Shown here: piece by piece, positions 40,987 to 49,315 of the stretch
Layout: every line of letters begins with the position of its first letter
How positions within the stretch are numbered: the stretch's first letter is position 1
Translations under genes and position numbers: made by a program
The notes under the pieces: generated by a model
Databases searched by the model: none
What the model was told of the DNA's origin: nothing
What the model saw: only the letters and a program-made list of their open reading frames with translations
From: JBNJGB01 sp051747385
Lineage (GTDB): Bacteria > Myxococcota_A > UBA9042 > PHBI01 > JACKFB01
Length of the DNA: 64,000 nucleotides
Direction of reading: 5' to 3'
Assembly: GCA_051747385.1 (NCBI GenBank)
Contig: JBNJGB010000032.1
Location: forward strand, 9,197-73,196

Positions 40987-41709
40987 ATCTACACGCAACC
41001 GCTCAGGATCCTGGTGGTCGAGGACGACGAGGTCGATCGGATGGCGATGCGCCGCGCGCTGAAGCGCTCGGAGATACCGTTCGTCCTCGAGGAGGCGGCC
41101 GATCTCCGGCAGTCGGACGGGCACATCGCCGGCGGGGAGCTGGACTGCATCCTGCTCGACCTGCGCCTGCCGGACGGCGACGGCTTCTCCCTGCTGGATC
41201 GGGCCCGGGCCGAGCCGGAGTCCTGGCCGCCCCTCATCGTGCTCACCGGCGTCGACGACACGCCCACCGGGATCGAGGCCATGCGCCGGGGTGCGGAGGA
41301 CTACCTGGTGAAGGGCCAGGTCAGCGGAGATCAGCTCGTCCGCGCGATCCGCTACGCCATCGAGCGTCATCGCCTGCGCCGGACCCTGGCGGACCGGGTC
41401 CGCGAGCTGGAGGAGCTGATGGAGCGGGTGCAGACCCTGGAGGGGTTGCTGCCCATGTGCTCCTGGTGCAAGTCCATCCGCGACAACGAGAACTACTGGC
41501 TGTCGGTGGAGGAGTACCTGGAGCAGCACTCCGAGGCCACGTTCAGCCACGGCATCTGCCCGAAGTGCTACGAGGCGCACATCGAGCCCGAGCTGAAGGA
41601 CGGCGAGGGGCCCCGCTCCCGAGGGCGTCGCTTCACGCCTCGGGACGTCGAGAGCGCCTCGTCGGCCCGCCGGACCAGGCTCGGGACCCCGTCGGCGGAG
41701 GGCGACTGA
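40987..41709 (+). CDS. Response regulator with C-terminal Cys-rich (HGICPxC) domain, start uncertain
   Basis: The receiver domain is complete: LRILVVEDDEVDRMAMRRAL (acidic pocket), phospho-Asp in CILLDLRLPDGDGFSLLDRA, LIVLTGVDDTPT and YLVKGQ. After a helical linker (VRELEELMERVQTLEGLLPM) comes the C-terminal zinc-like module CSWCKSIRDNENYWLSVEEY ... SHGICPKCYEAH, common in two-component regulators. No ATG, GTG or TTG lies before the first strand except far upstream; GTG at 41014 would cut the first strand. An ATC codon at 40987 has GGAGAA 5 bases before it, so a rare ATC start, or a sequencing error there, is possible. No DNA-binding domain; output by protein contact. Confidence 0.65.
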   Translation: MYTQPLRILVVEDDEVDRMAMRRALKRSEIPFVLEEAADLRQSDGHIAGGELDCILLDLRLPDGDGFSLLDRARAEPESWPPLIVLTGVDDTPTGIEAMRRGAEDYLVKGQVSGDQLVRAIRYAIERHRLRRTLADRVRELEELMERVQTLEGLLPMCSWCKSIRDNENYWLSVEEYLEQHSEATFSHGICPKCYEAHIEPELKDGEGPRSRGRRFTPRDVESASSARRTRLGTPSAEGD

Positions 41710-41729
41710 GGCGTCCCGCCCCGGGCACG

Positions 41730-41763
41730 AAAAAGGGCGGAGCCCCTCGCGAGACCCCGCCCT
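41730..41763 (-). terminator. Rho-independent terminator of RRM gene
   Basis: AGGGCGG ... CCGCCCT (41734-41740 and 41757-41763) forms a stem with a 16-base loop, and on the minus strand it is followed by TTTTTC (plus-strand GAAAAA at 41729-41734). It lies 24 bases after the stop of the RRM protein gene, right where a terminator belongs. The clearest terminator in the window. Confidence 0.8.
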
Positions 41764-41786
41764 CCGTCAGCGCTCCGGGCGCCGGG

Positions 41787-42080
41787 CTACCAGCGGTTCC
41801 GCCCGCCGCCTCCGCCTCCGCCTCCGCCCCCGCGGCGATCGTGCGCCTCGTTGACGCGGATGCTCCGGCCGTCCAGGGACGTGCCGTCCATGTCCTCCAT
41901 CGCGGCCTTGCCGGCCGCCGGGTCCTCGTAGGTCACGAACCCGAAGCCCCGGGAACGACCCGTCTCCCTGTCAGTGATGACCTTGGCCTCGACGATGTCG
42001 CCGAACTCGGAGAACGCCTGTCCCAGACCCTCGTCCGTGGTGTCCCAGCTCAGCCCACCCACAAACAGCTTCTTCGGCAT
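41787..42080 (-). CDS. RRM RNA-binding protein with Gly-rich tail
   Basis: A 97-residue protein with a single RNA-recognition motif: RNP2 KLFVGGLSWDTT (about 4-15), RNP1 RGFGFVTYED (about 44-53), then FSEFGDIVEAKVI and SIRVNEAH closing the fold. The C-terminus is a run of Gly with Arg-Asn (GGGGGGGGGRNRW), like the glycine-rich tails of cyanobacterial and deltaproteobacterial Rbp proteins, which respond to cold in some species. ATG at 42080 has GAGAGAGAGAAG in front. Its 5' leader has a hairpin GACGG-TCGTG-CCGTC (42099-42113), possibly for temperature or translation control. Confidence 0.9.
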   Translation of the reverse strand: MPKKLFVGGLSWDTTDEGLGQAFSEFGDIVEAKVITDRETGRSRGFGFVTYEDPAAGKAAMEDMDGTSLDGRSIRVNEAHDRRGGGGGGGGGGRNRW

Positions 42081-42308
42081 CTTCTCTCTCTCTCTTCGGA
42101 CGGTCGTGCCGTCCCTGCCGCGGATCGCATCCGCGCTCTGTGCGATCCCTGCGGATCGCGGACAAGGAGATGTGGCCCGGCCGGCGCGCGCGCCAGATCC
42201 GAACACACACTCCGAACTCAAGGAAGGATCCACGGGTAGCCGATCTCCGAGGGAGCTGCAAGGGGGAGACGCTGGCCGCGCCTCGCGCGGTCTGTTATCA
42301 GGGCGTCC

Positions 42309-43040
42309 ATGAGCGAACCGAAGGTCACTCCGATCCCGTGCCTGAGCGACAACTACGCCTACCTCGCGATCTGCCCCGAGACGCGCGAGGCGGCGGTCGT
42401 CGACCCCTCCGAGGCCGCGCCGGTCGAGCGCGCGGTCCGCGACGCCGGCGTGACGCTGAAGGCCATCCTGAACACCCACCACCACTGGGATCACGTCGGG
42501 GGCAACGAGGAGCTCCTCGCGGCCCGGCCCGACCTGGCGGTGTACGGTCACACCTCGGACGAGGGGCGCATCCCGGGGCAGACGGTCCTCCTCGAGGACG
42601 GCGACACGGTGCGGATCGGCCTCGCGGAGGCCGGGATCCGGCACGTCCCGGGCCACACGCTGGGCGCCGTGGCGTACTGCTTCGACGGGCACGTCTTCAC
42701 CGGGGACACCCTCTTCCAGGGGGGCTGCGGCAAGCTCTTCGAGGGCACGCCCGAGATGATGTATCGCTCCCTCGTGGAGGTGCTCGCCGGCGGCCTGCCC
42801 GGGGATATCCGCGTGTGGTGCGGACACGAGTACACGGTGAAGAACCTCGAGTTCGCCTGCTCCGTGGAGCCGGACAACGTGGCCGCCCGGGACCGCCTCG
42901 AGTGGGCGCGCGCCCGCCGCGCCGAGGGCCTCCCCACCATCCCGTCGACCCTGGACGACGAGAAGGCCTTCAACCCCTTCGTCCGGACCCGGAGCCCGGA
43001 GGCCCTGGCCGATCTCCGGCGCAGGAAGGACGTGTTCTAG
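42309..43040 (+). CDS. gloB: Hydroxyacylglutathione hydrolase (glyoxalase II)
   Basis: A 243-residue metallo-beta-lactamase-fold enzyme that hydrolyses S-D-lactoylglutathione to lactate and glutathione in methylglyoxal detoxification. The metal site THHHWDHVGG is at about 57-66, with further ligands in HVPGHTLGAV, FTGDTLFQGGCG and WCGHEY. The C-terminal helical domain (ARDRLEWARARRAEGLPTIP, STLDDEKAFNPFVR) is the glutathione-binding part of true GloB, so this is not a generic beta-lactamase. ATG at 42309. Its TAG stop shares a CTAG with the stop of the convergent gene. No gloA nearby. Confidence 0.92.
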   Translation: MSEPKVTPIPCLSDNYAYLAICPETREAAVVDPSEAAPVERAVRDAGVTLKAILNTHHHWDHVGGNEELLAARPDLAVYGHTSDEGRIPGQTVLLEDGDTVRIGLAEAGIRHVPGHTLGAVAYCFDGHVFTGDTLFQGGCGKLFEGTPEMMYRSLVEVLAGGLPGDIRVWCGHEYTVKNLEFACSVEPDNVAARDRLEWARARRAEGLPTIPSTLDDEKAFNPFVRTRSPEALADLRRRKDVF

Positions 43041-43996
43041 GCGGCCGCGTCGGCCTTCGCCGCGTCGTCCGCGGGCTCTCCGATCGGGTGGTCGTCGCTG
43101 CCGTCCTCGGCGAGGCAGCCGAGGTGCCGGAACGGGTCCTCGAGGATGGCGAGGGCGGTGCGGATGCCGATCCCGGCGTTCAGGCCGTCCTCGACGCGCT
43201 CGTCGAAGGTGAAGCGGATCGGGAGGACCTTGCGCGCGACCACCTCGCCGTCCTCGACGATCGCCCGCTCCTCGATGGCTCCCACCATCATGAACAGGGG
43301 GGAGGTGCCCCACTCGTAGAGGTGGTGATAGCCCGCCTTCATCCCGAGGCTGCCCAGGTTCGCGATGAACAGGCTCGTGAACATGGCGTCGTTTTCGATG
43401 AAGCTCTTGGGCAGGAGGTTGTAGTAGTCGAGGGTCTTCAGCGCGCGGACCCCCAGGCGGAGCACCGGGCGGGGGATGCGGTTGAGGAGCGCGAACTCCT
43501 TGTCCTGGTAGGTCTTCTTGCCCGAGCGTTCCACCTCGATGGACTCCTGGAGCCGCTGGCAGAAGCCGTAGAACGTCTCCTCGCCGGGATCGATGCGCTT
43601 CTTCACCGCGGACAGCTTCGCCTTCCGGCCCTTCTTCTGCCGCTTCATGCTGAAGGAGATCCAGATGCCGTCGCGCTGGTAGAGGCGCCGGCCCACCGCG
43701 AAGCGGTTCATGGTGGGGTTCTCGTGGAACGCGCGGGCGGTGGCCGCCACGAGGCAGTGCGTCACGTCCACGTGGAAGCGCTTACGGGCCTCCTGGAGGT
43801 ACTCGAGCAGCCTGTCGGCCACCACGTACTCGTCGAAGTACACCACCGACTCGTTCCGGGTCGGCATGATGAACTGCATGAGGCGGCGGTACGGGTGCAC
43901 CCGCCCGATGTGCGTCCCGTCCGGGCGCGACGTCTTCAGGTTCAGGAGCAGCAGCACCGCGGCCACCGCCGCGATCACGATGAGGAACGTCGTCAT
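43037..43996 (-). CDS. 2-oxoacid dehydrogenase E2-like acyltransferase, membrane-anchored, catalytic His missing
   Basis: A 319-residue protein with one N-terminal membrane helix (MTTFLIVIAAVAAVLLLLNL) and a catalytic-domain fold of the E2 (2-oxoacid dehydrogenase acyltransferase)/CAT family: RRLMQFIMPTRNESVVYFDE, HVDVTHCLVAATARAFHENP, TSLFIANLGSLGMKAGYHHL and the C-terminal RFTFDERVEDGLNAGIG. In active E2 enzymes the last motif is DHRxxDG with the catalytic His; here it is DERVEDG, so the His is replaced by Glu while the Asp and Gly stay. There are no lipoyl or E1/E3-binding domains. It is probably a non-catalytic or altered-function relative. Convergent with gloB, stops overlapping by 4 bases. 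Confidence 0.75.
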   Translation of the reverse strand: MTTFLIVIAAVAAVLLLLNLKTSRPDGTHIGRVHPYRRLMQFIMPTRNESVVYFDEYVVADRLLEYLQEARKRFHVDVTHCLVAATARAFHENPTMNRFAVGRRLYQRDGIWISFSMKRQKKGRKAKLSAVKKRIDPGEETFYGFCQRLQESIEVERSGKKTYQDKEFALLNRIPRPVLRLGVRALKTLDYYNLLPKSFIENDAMFTSLFIANLGSLGMKAGYHHLYEWGTSPLFMMVGAIEERAIVEDGEVVARKVLPIRFTFDERVEDGLNAGIGIRTALAILEDPFRHLGCLAEDGSDDHPIGEPADDAAKADAAA

Positions 43997-44076
43997 GGGC
44001 GACCTCCGGCGAGCCGATGCCGGCTACGTTCGTCCATCGACGGGCGGCCGTCAATGAACGCCGGGGGAGCGCGCGG

Positions 44077-44853
44077 CTACTCCGTGTCCTCCGCGAGGGC
44101 CGTGCAGAGCTTCGCCGCGGTCCCGGGCAGCCCCAGGGCGCAGCCGGTCCAGCCGGGATCGACCGCCTCGCAGTCCTCGACCGTGGAGCACTTCGGGACG
44201 ACGTGCTTGAGGCTTCCCTGGCTTCCGGGCGGAACCAGGCACTCGTAGACGTCCTCCTCGTCCTCGGTGAGGCGGCTCGCCTCCCGTTCGTTGCAGTCGC
44301 ACCCGCGCGTACAGAAGCCGAACAGGTCGTTGGTGAGGTTGCCGTCCTCGCCGGGCAGCAGGCACTCGCCGTAGGCGCACTCCAGGTCGTGCTCGCAGGC
44401 CGCGCCGATGGGCTTCGCGTCCTGCTTCTCGCCGAAGGGATAGGCGCAGCACGTGCTGGCGTCGCAGCTCATGCACTGGCCGTCGAGGCAGTTGGACTCC
44501 TCGCCGCAGGTGCCGCACAGGCCGCCGCAGCCGTCGAAGCCGCACGCCTTGCCCTCGCAGTCGGGGTGGCACTCGGCGCCGTCCGGGAGGATGACGACGT
44601 CGGGGGTCGTATCCTCGGGTGCGTCTTCGGAGATGTCGGAGACGTCCGCCGGGGACTGGCACGTGCACGCCGCCCACGTCCCGTAGGCGCCGCACACCTG
44701 CGTCCCCGCCGCGCCGCCGTCGCACGTGCACGGCTGCGTGTCTCCCCGGGCGCACTCCGTCGCCGCCTCTCCGCCGTCGTCGCCGTCGCACGCCCCGAGC
44801 AGGGCCGTCAGGCCCAGCGACACGAGCACGGCCAGCCTCCGGACCTCGCGCAT
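44077..44853 (-). CDS. Cys-rich surface lipoprotein
   Basis: A 258-residue lipoprotein: lipobox ALLGAC at about 17-22. It has two Cys-rich parts: ECARGDTQPCTCDGGAAGTQ ... CGAYGTWAACTC near the N-terminus, and CHPDCEGKACGFDGCGGLCG through CDASTCCAYPFGEK in the middle. A C-terminal domain (EHDLECAYGECLLPGEDGNL, CTRGCDCNEREASRLTEDEE, CSTVEDCEAVDPGWTGCALG) has a further set of paired Cys. An acidic linker DVSDISEDAPEDTTPDV separates the first two. This family of disulfide-rich lipoproteins is typical of Myxococcota. Function unknown. ATG at 44853 follows GGAGG. Confidence 0.78.
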   Translation of the reverse strand: MREVRRLAVLVSLGLTALLGACDGDDGGEAATECARGDTQPCTCDGGAAGTQVCGAYGTWAACTCQSPADVSDISEDAPEDTTPDVVILPDGAECHPDCEGKACGFDGCGGLCGTCGEESNCLDGQCMSCDASTCCAYPFGEKQDAKPIGAACEHDLECAYGECLLPGEDGNLTNDLFGFCTRGCDCNEREASRLTEDEEDVYECLVPPGSQGSLKHVVPKCSTVEDCEAVDPGWTGCALGLPGTAAKLCTALAEDTE

Positions 44854-44936
44854 CCTCCACCTCCCACGTCGGGAGGGGAGGATGCCCCAGGGGGCCCGGA
44901 CGCCGCAACCGCGCGGCTCCGGCTCCCAGGAGCCTG

Positions 44937-46046
44937 TCAATGGTGGACGCCGCCGAACCGCACGTCGCTCAGCTCGTGCTCGCGCAGCTTGGCCCAGAGG
45001 GTCTTCCGGGAGATGCCGAGCAGGCGGGCCGCCTCCGTCCTGCGCCCGGAGGTGTTGCGGAGCGCGCGGAGCAGGTGGGCCCGCTCGAAGCGCTTCGCCG
45101 CCTCGCCGAGGGTGGCGATGGGCTGGTCCTCTCCGTCTGCGCGGTCTCTGGGTCGGCGGGCGTCCCGCACGACCTCGCCCGGCAGGTGGTCCATGAGCAG
45201 GGGGCCGCCGTCGGCGAGCACCAGGGCGTGCTCGACCGCGTGGAGCAGCTCTCGCACGTTGCCCGGGAAGTGGTAGGCGCCCAGGGTCTCCCAGACGTCC
45301 GGGTGCACCTCGGGGAGGGGGCGCCCCGGGCCCAGGAGGCGCCGGGCGAAGTGCTCCACGAGCTGGGGGATGTCCTCGCGGCGCTCGCGGAGCGCGGGCA
45401 TGCGGACCTCGAACACCTTGAGGCGGTAGTAGAGATCCAGCCGGAAGCGGCCCGACTCCACCAGCTCTCCGAGGGAGCGGTGCGTCGCCGCGATGACGCG
45501 GACGTCGACCGGCTGCGGCTCGTCGGCCCCGAGGGGCTCGACCAGGCCGGTCTCCACCACGCGCAGGAGCTTCACCTGCGCGTAGGCGGGCATCTCCCCG
45601 ATCTCGTCGAGCATCAGCGTGCCGCCGTTCGCCGCGCGGAAGCGGCCCGGGCGCCCCTTGACGGCCCCGGTGAACGCGCCCCGCCGGTGTCCGAACAGCT
45701 CCGACTCCAGGAGGGTCTCCGGGAAGGCGGCGCAGTTGATGGCCACGAACGGCGCCCCGCGCCGGGCGCTGTGGGCGTGGACGAGCCGGCAGGCCAGCTC
45801 CTTCCCGGTGCCGCTCTCGCCGTGGATGATCGCCGTGCAGTCGGAGCGGGCGACCGTGTCCAGGAGCTGCAGCGTCTCCCTCATCACGCGGGAGTCGCCG
45901 ACGAGGCCCTCGTCCGACACGGCCCGGGGAACGCCTGCCGATCCCTCGGGTGCGGCGGGGCCGAGGCCGTGGGACGACGGCTCCCGCGCGCACTCCTCCT
46001 CGCGAGACCACTCCTTGCGAGAGGTCACGTTTCGGCGCTCGAACAT
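44937..46046 (-). CDS. Sigma-54-dependent activator (NtrC-type AAA+, Fis HTH)
   Basis: A 369-residue bacterial enhancer-binding protein. After a short 60-residue N-terminus with no receiver, PAS or GAF domain, the AAA+ domain carries Walker A HGESGTGKELACRLVH, the sigma-54 contact loop GAFTGA (in GHRRGAFTGAVKGRPGRF), Walker B GTLMLDEIGEM, and the arginine finger region FRLDLYYRLKVFEVRMPALR. The C-terminal Fis-type HTH is LLGISRKTLWAKLREHE. With no sensory domain it may be constitutive or controlled by a partner. Next to the large Cys-rich lipoprotein gene, divergent, with an inverted repeat between. ATG at 46046 (MFERRNVTS) chosen for GAGAAG upstream; an in-frame extension exists. Confidence 0.87.
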   Translation of the reverse strand: MFERRNVTSRKEWSREEECAREPSSHGLGPAAPEGSAGVPRAVSDEGLVGDSRVMRETLQLLDTVARSDCTAIIHGESGTGKELACRLVHAHSARRGAPFVAINCAAFPETLLESELFGHRRGAFTGAVKGRPGRFRAANGGTLMLDEIGEMPAYAQVKLLRVVETGLVEPLGADEPQPVDVRVIAATHRSLGELVESGRFRLDLYYRLKVFEVRMPALRERREDIPQLVEHFARRLLGPGRPLPEVHPDVWETLGAYHFPGNVRELLHAVEHALVLADGGPLLMDHLPGEVVRDARRPRDRADGEDQPIATLGEAAKRFERAHLLRALRNTSGRRTEAARLLGISRKTLWAKLREHELSDVRFGGVHH

Positions 46047-46151
46047 GAGCTTCTCGTTGGCGCCTTGCGCCTGCGAATTGTGGGGGAACGGAACCATCCT
46101 AACGCATCGCGGGCGCCTTACAAGGGACGTCGGGACGATTGTCGCGGGGAG

Positions 46152-46169
46152 GTAACGACAGGGCGTTAC
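46152..46169. promoter_or_regulatory. Perfect inverted repeat, candidate operator
   Basis: GTAACGACAGGGCGTTAC: a 6-bp inverted repeat (GTAACG/CGTTAC) with 6-base spacer, in the gap between the divergent sigma-54 activator and 1011-residue lipoprotein genes. It could be the enhancer for the adjacent activator, but no -24/-12 promoter is visible beside it. Confidence 0.4.
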
Positions 46170-46279
46170 GACGGCGGTGGAGGGCGCGCTCGCCGCGGAA
46201 CGGTTCGATCGCAACCCGTCCGCTCTGCTAGCCTGCGAACGCTCGGTGGGCGCGGGGGCCGACGCGGAGCGGAGGACGC

Positions 46280-49200
46280 ATGCGGCGCGACGACGGAAGG
46301 AGAGCGTGGACGGGCTGGCTCGTGGTGGCGCTGGCCGCCGGGCTCGGAGGGTGCTCCGACGGCGCGGCGGATCCCACGCTGTCGCCCGTGGCCGAGAGTC
46401 CCAGGCCGGCCCTGGACTCGCCGGGTGAGGTCGTCCCGTCCTGCGAGGTGGACGCCGAGTGTGCCGGGCAGGCCGAGGGGCCCTGCGAGGTCGCCCGCTG
46501 CGACGAGGCCGAGGGGGTCTGCGTCGTGGAGGCCGCGCCGGCCGGGACGTCCTGCGACGACGGGGACGCCTGCACCGGGGCCGACGTGTGCCAGGACGGG
46601 CTGTGCGTCGGCGGCGATCCGCTGACGTGCGAGCCCGAGGGGCCGTGCGAGGTGGCCTCCTGCGATCCGGCCGCGGGGTGTGTCACGGCGCCCGTCGACG
46701 ACGGCGCGGCTTGCGACGACGGCAACCCGTGCACCGAGGGGGACGCCTGCCAGGACGGCGCCTGCGTCGGCGCCACGACCACGTGCGAGTGCGTCGTGGA
46801 CGACGACTGCGAGGCCTTCGTGGAGGATCACTGCGCGCCCGCCCTCGTGTGCAGCGAGGGGGAGTGCGTGCCCGGCGACGGCCCGCCCGTGACCTGCGAG
46901 GCGCCGGCTGATCCCTGCCTCGAGGCCACCTGCGATCCGGCGACGGGCGAGTGCATCCAGGAGCCCGTGGCGGACGGGACGTCCTGTGGCGAGGGCGACG
47001 GGTGCGCGGCCGGGGCCACCTGCCAGGGCGGCGCGTGCGTCCTCCCCGAGGGCGTCTGCGACGACGGGAACCCCTGCACGGAGGACGTCTGCGATCCCGT
47101 GAAGGGCTGCGGACACCTCCCGGCGGACGGCGCCTGCGATGACGGCGATCCCTGCACCGGCGAGGGGCAGTGCGTCGATGGCGCGTGCGTCGCCGAGCCG
47201 ATGGGCTGCGAGTGCAGCAACCCCGGCGACTGCACCGGGCCGGGCTTCGATCCGTGCCTGGGGACGTGGTCCTGCGAGGAGGGGCACTGTGCGCTGCAGC
47301 CCGACACCGGCGTGGACTGCTCCGGCGTGGAGACCGGGCCGTGCGAGGCGGCGGCCTGCGACTCGGAGACCGGCCAGTGCGTCGTGCTCCCCGCGGACGA
47401 CGGGGCAGCGTGCGACGACGGGGACCCCTGCACCCTCCAGACGACCTGCTCGGGCGGGACCTGCGGCGGCGGGGTGGACAACACCTGCGACGACGACAAC
47501 CCGTGCACGAACGACAAGTGCTCGCCCACCAAGGGCTGCCAGCACACGCCGAACAACGTCGCCTGCGACGACGGGGACGCCTGCACGGAGGGCGACCACT
47601 GCGCGAACGGGGCCTGCGAGCCGGGCGCCCCGGTGGAGTGCGCCGCGCCGGGCACGTGCGAGGTGGCCTCCTGTGATCCGGACGCGGGCTGCGTCGTGTC
47701 CCAGGCGCCCGACGGGGAACCCTGCGACGACGGGGACGCGTGCACGGACGGCGACCAGTGCACGGACGGCGTCTGCGAGGGCACCCCGACGGACTGCGAC
47801 GACGGCGACGCCTGCACGACCGATTCGTGCGACCCGGCGTCCGGGTGCGCCCACGAGCCGATCACCTGCTCCGGCGATCCCGGCCAGTGCGAGGTGTCGG
47901 CGTGCGATCCGGCCACGGGCGAGTGCGTCGTCGAGCCCGCACCGGGCGGCACGGCGTGCGACGACGGGGACGCGTGCACGGAGGGCGATCAGTGTGTCGA
48001 CGGCGCGTGCGAGGGCGCCCCGCTGGACTGTGACGACGGCGACGTCTGCACGGCCGACGCCTGCGTGGACGGCGCGTGCACCCACGAGGACATCGAGGAC
48101 TGCGTCGATCCGTGCGAGGGCGTCGTCCCCGGCGGGATCTGCGATGACGGCGACCCGGCCACGGTCGCCGACATGTGCCTGGGTGGCCAGTGCGCCGGCT
48201 TCGCGAAGCATGTCCAGACCGGGATCCCGGACGCGCCCTCCGTGGCGCTCCGGAAGGTCGACCACTCCTTCGGGCGGTGGTTCGTCGCCGCGCGCATCGA
48301 GGGGGGCCTGGTCCCCGAGCCGAGCGCCATCCTCGGGACGTGGAACGAGGAGGGGGTGATGGAGCCCTACCTTGACACGGTCGTGCTTCAAGGCGAGTAC
48401 CTGGACCTCGGGTTCGGCTTCGCCGCGGAGGCGGCCGGCGCGGTCTGGGTGTTCCGCCCCGACGGCGGCTCGGGGTCCTGGCACTCCACCACCGGGCTGC
48501 AGTCCGCGCTCGAGGACTCGGACTCCGGCATCCCGAACGCGCTCTGGGCCACCGGCGAGCCGGTCCCGGGCACGAGCCCGAGCCTCTGGGTGGCCGGCGA
48601 GGACTGGGACGAGGATCCCTGGGTGAGGCGCTGCCTGCTCGACGTCGAGGCGGACGAGGTGAAGGCGTCCTGCCACGGCGAGACCACGGAGGCCGTCGAC
48701 GACACCGTCTTCCGTGCGCTGACCGGCGAGCCGTGCTCGGGCGACGGGTGCGGGCCGGTCGTGCTGTGCGGCGACAACCCGGACTACTCGCCGATCGGGC
48801 CGACCCAGTACTACAACGACACGTTCGAGCGGCAGGAGTCCGGTAGTTGGATCTACTCCTTCATCGACAAGGGAGCCTCGCCCAGCCGCACCCGCGACGT
48901 CGTCTCCCTCGGCGGCGGGCGATACCTCGCCGTCGGCACGGCCGGCTACTTCCGCTATCGGGACGCGGACGGCGACTGGTCGCAGAACCTCATCTTCGCC
49001 GGGGGCCAGAGCTGGTGGCAGATGCAGGCCGCCCGGGTCGAGGGGGGGGCGGTCGTCGTCGTGGGATGGCGGGAGCAGATGGGCGGCAGCCGCAGCATGA
49101 CGATCTGGACCATGCCCGCGGATTCGGACCCGGGGCAGGCCGGCTCGTGGACCATGTACCCGCTCGACGGGGTGTCCGGCGCCGGCAACGGCCTGTTCGA

Positions 49201-49315
49201 CGTCTCCTCCGACGGCGCCGGGACGGTGCGCGCCGTCGGCAGCCGCACGGCGGAGGACGGCTCGGCGAGCGAGGGGATCGTCTACACGCGGACGGCGCCT
49301 AGCCCCGCTCCTTGA
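46280..49315 (+). CDS. 1011-residue Cys-rich repeat lipoprotein
   Basis: A lipoprotein with lipobox GLGGC (about 21-25). Residues about 50-640 are a chain of roughly sixteen Cys-rich units built on the pattern CDDGDACTxGDxCxxGxCxG, with variants CDPAxGxCV and CEVASCDP; the disulfide-rich string should be extended and stiff. From about 640 the sequence changes to a Cys-poor beta-rich domain (VALRKVDHSFGRWFVAARIE, LWVAGEDWDEDPWVRRC, GGGRYLAVGTAGYFRYRDAD, WTMYPLDGVSGAGNGLFDVS) that looks like a beta-propeller-like head. Likely a surface stalk with a terminal binding head. The gene end overlaps the convergent TPR gene by 17 bases. No function assigned. Confidence 0.85.
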   Translation: MRRDDGRRAWTGWLVVALAAGLGGCSDGAADPTLSPVAESPRPALDSPGEVVPSCEVDAECAGQAEGPCEVARCDEAEGVCVVEAAPAGTSCDDGDACTGADVCQDGLCVGGDPLTCEPEGPCEVASCDPAAGCVTAPVDDGAACDDGNPCTEGDACQDGACVGATTTCECVVDDDCEAFVEDHCAPALVCSEGECVPGDGPPVTCEAPADPCLEATCDPATGECIQEPVADGTSCGEGDGCAAGATCQGGACVLPEGVCDDGNPCTEDVCDPVKGCGHLPADGACDDGDPCTGEGQCVDGACVAEPMGCECSNPGDCTGPGFDPCLGTWSCEEGHCALQPDTGVDCSGVETGPCEAAACDSETGQCVVLPADDGAACDDGDPCTLQTTCSGGTCGGGVDNTCDDDNPCTNDKCSPTKGCQHTPNNVACDDGDACTEGDHCANGACEPGAPVECAAPGTCEVASCDPDAGCVVSQAPDGEPCDDGDACTDGDQCTDGVCEGTPTDCDDGDACTTDSCDPASGCAHEPITCSGDPGQCEVSACDPATGECVVEPAPGGTACDDGDACTEGDQCVDGACEGAPLDCDDGDVCTADACVDGACTHEDIEDCVDPCEGVVPGGICDDGDPATVADMCLGGQCAGFAKHVQTGIPDAPSVALRKVDHSFGRWFVAARIEGGLVPEPSAILGTWNEEGVMEPYLDTVVLQGEYLDLGFGFAAEAAGAVWVFRPDGGSGSWHSTTGLQSALEDSDSGIPNALWATGEPVPGTSPSLWVAGEDWDEDPWVRRCLLDVEADEVKASCHGETTEAVDDTVFRALTGEPCSGDGCGPVVLCGDNPDYSPIGPTQYYNDTFERQESGSWIYSFIDKGASPSRTRDVVSLGGGRYLAVGTAGYFRYRDADGDWSQNLIFAGGQSWWQMQAARVEGGAVVVVGWREQMGGSRSMTIWTMPADSDPGQAGSWTMYPLDGVSGAGNGLFDVSSDGAGTVRAVGSRTAEDGSASEGIVYTRTAPSPAP

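Noticed and set aside
42099..42113. Hairpin in RRM leader as a riboswitch
   Set aside because: A 5-bp stem alone is too small for a known riboswitch class. It is mentioned only as a possible leader structure.
46166..48676. 836-codon minus-strand frame opposite the Cys-rich lipoprotein
   Set aside because: It is the GC-rich complement of the CDDGDACT repeats, with Val/Ala/Gly/Arg bias and no start support. Shadow of the real plus-strand gene.
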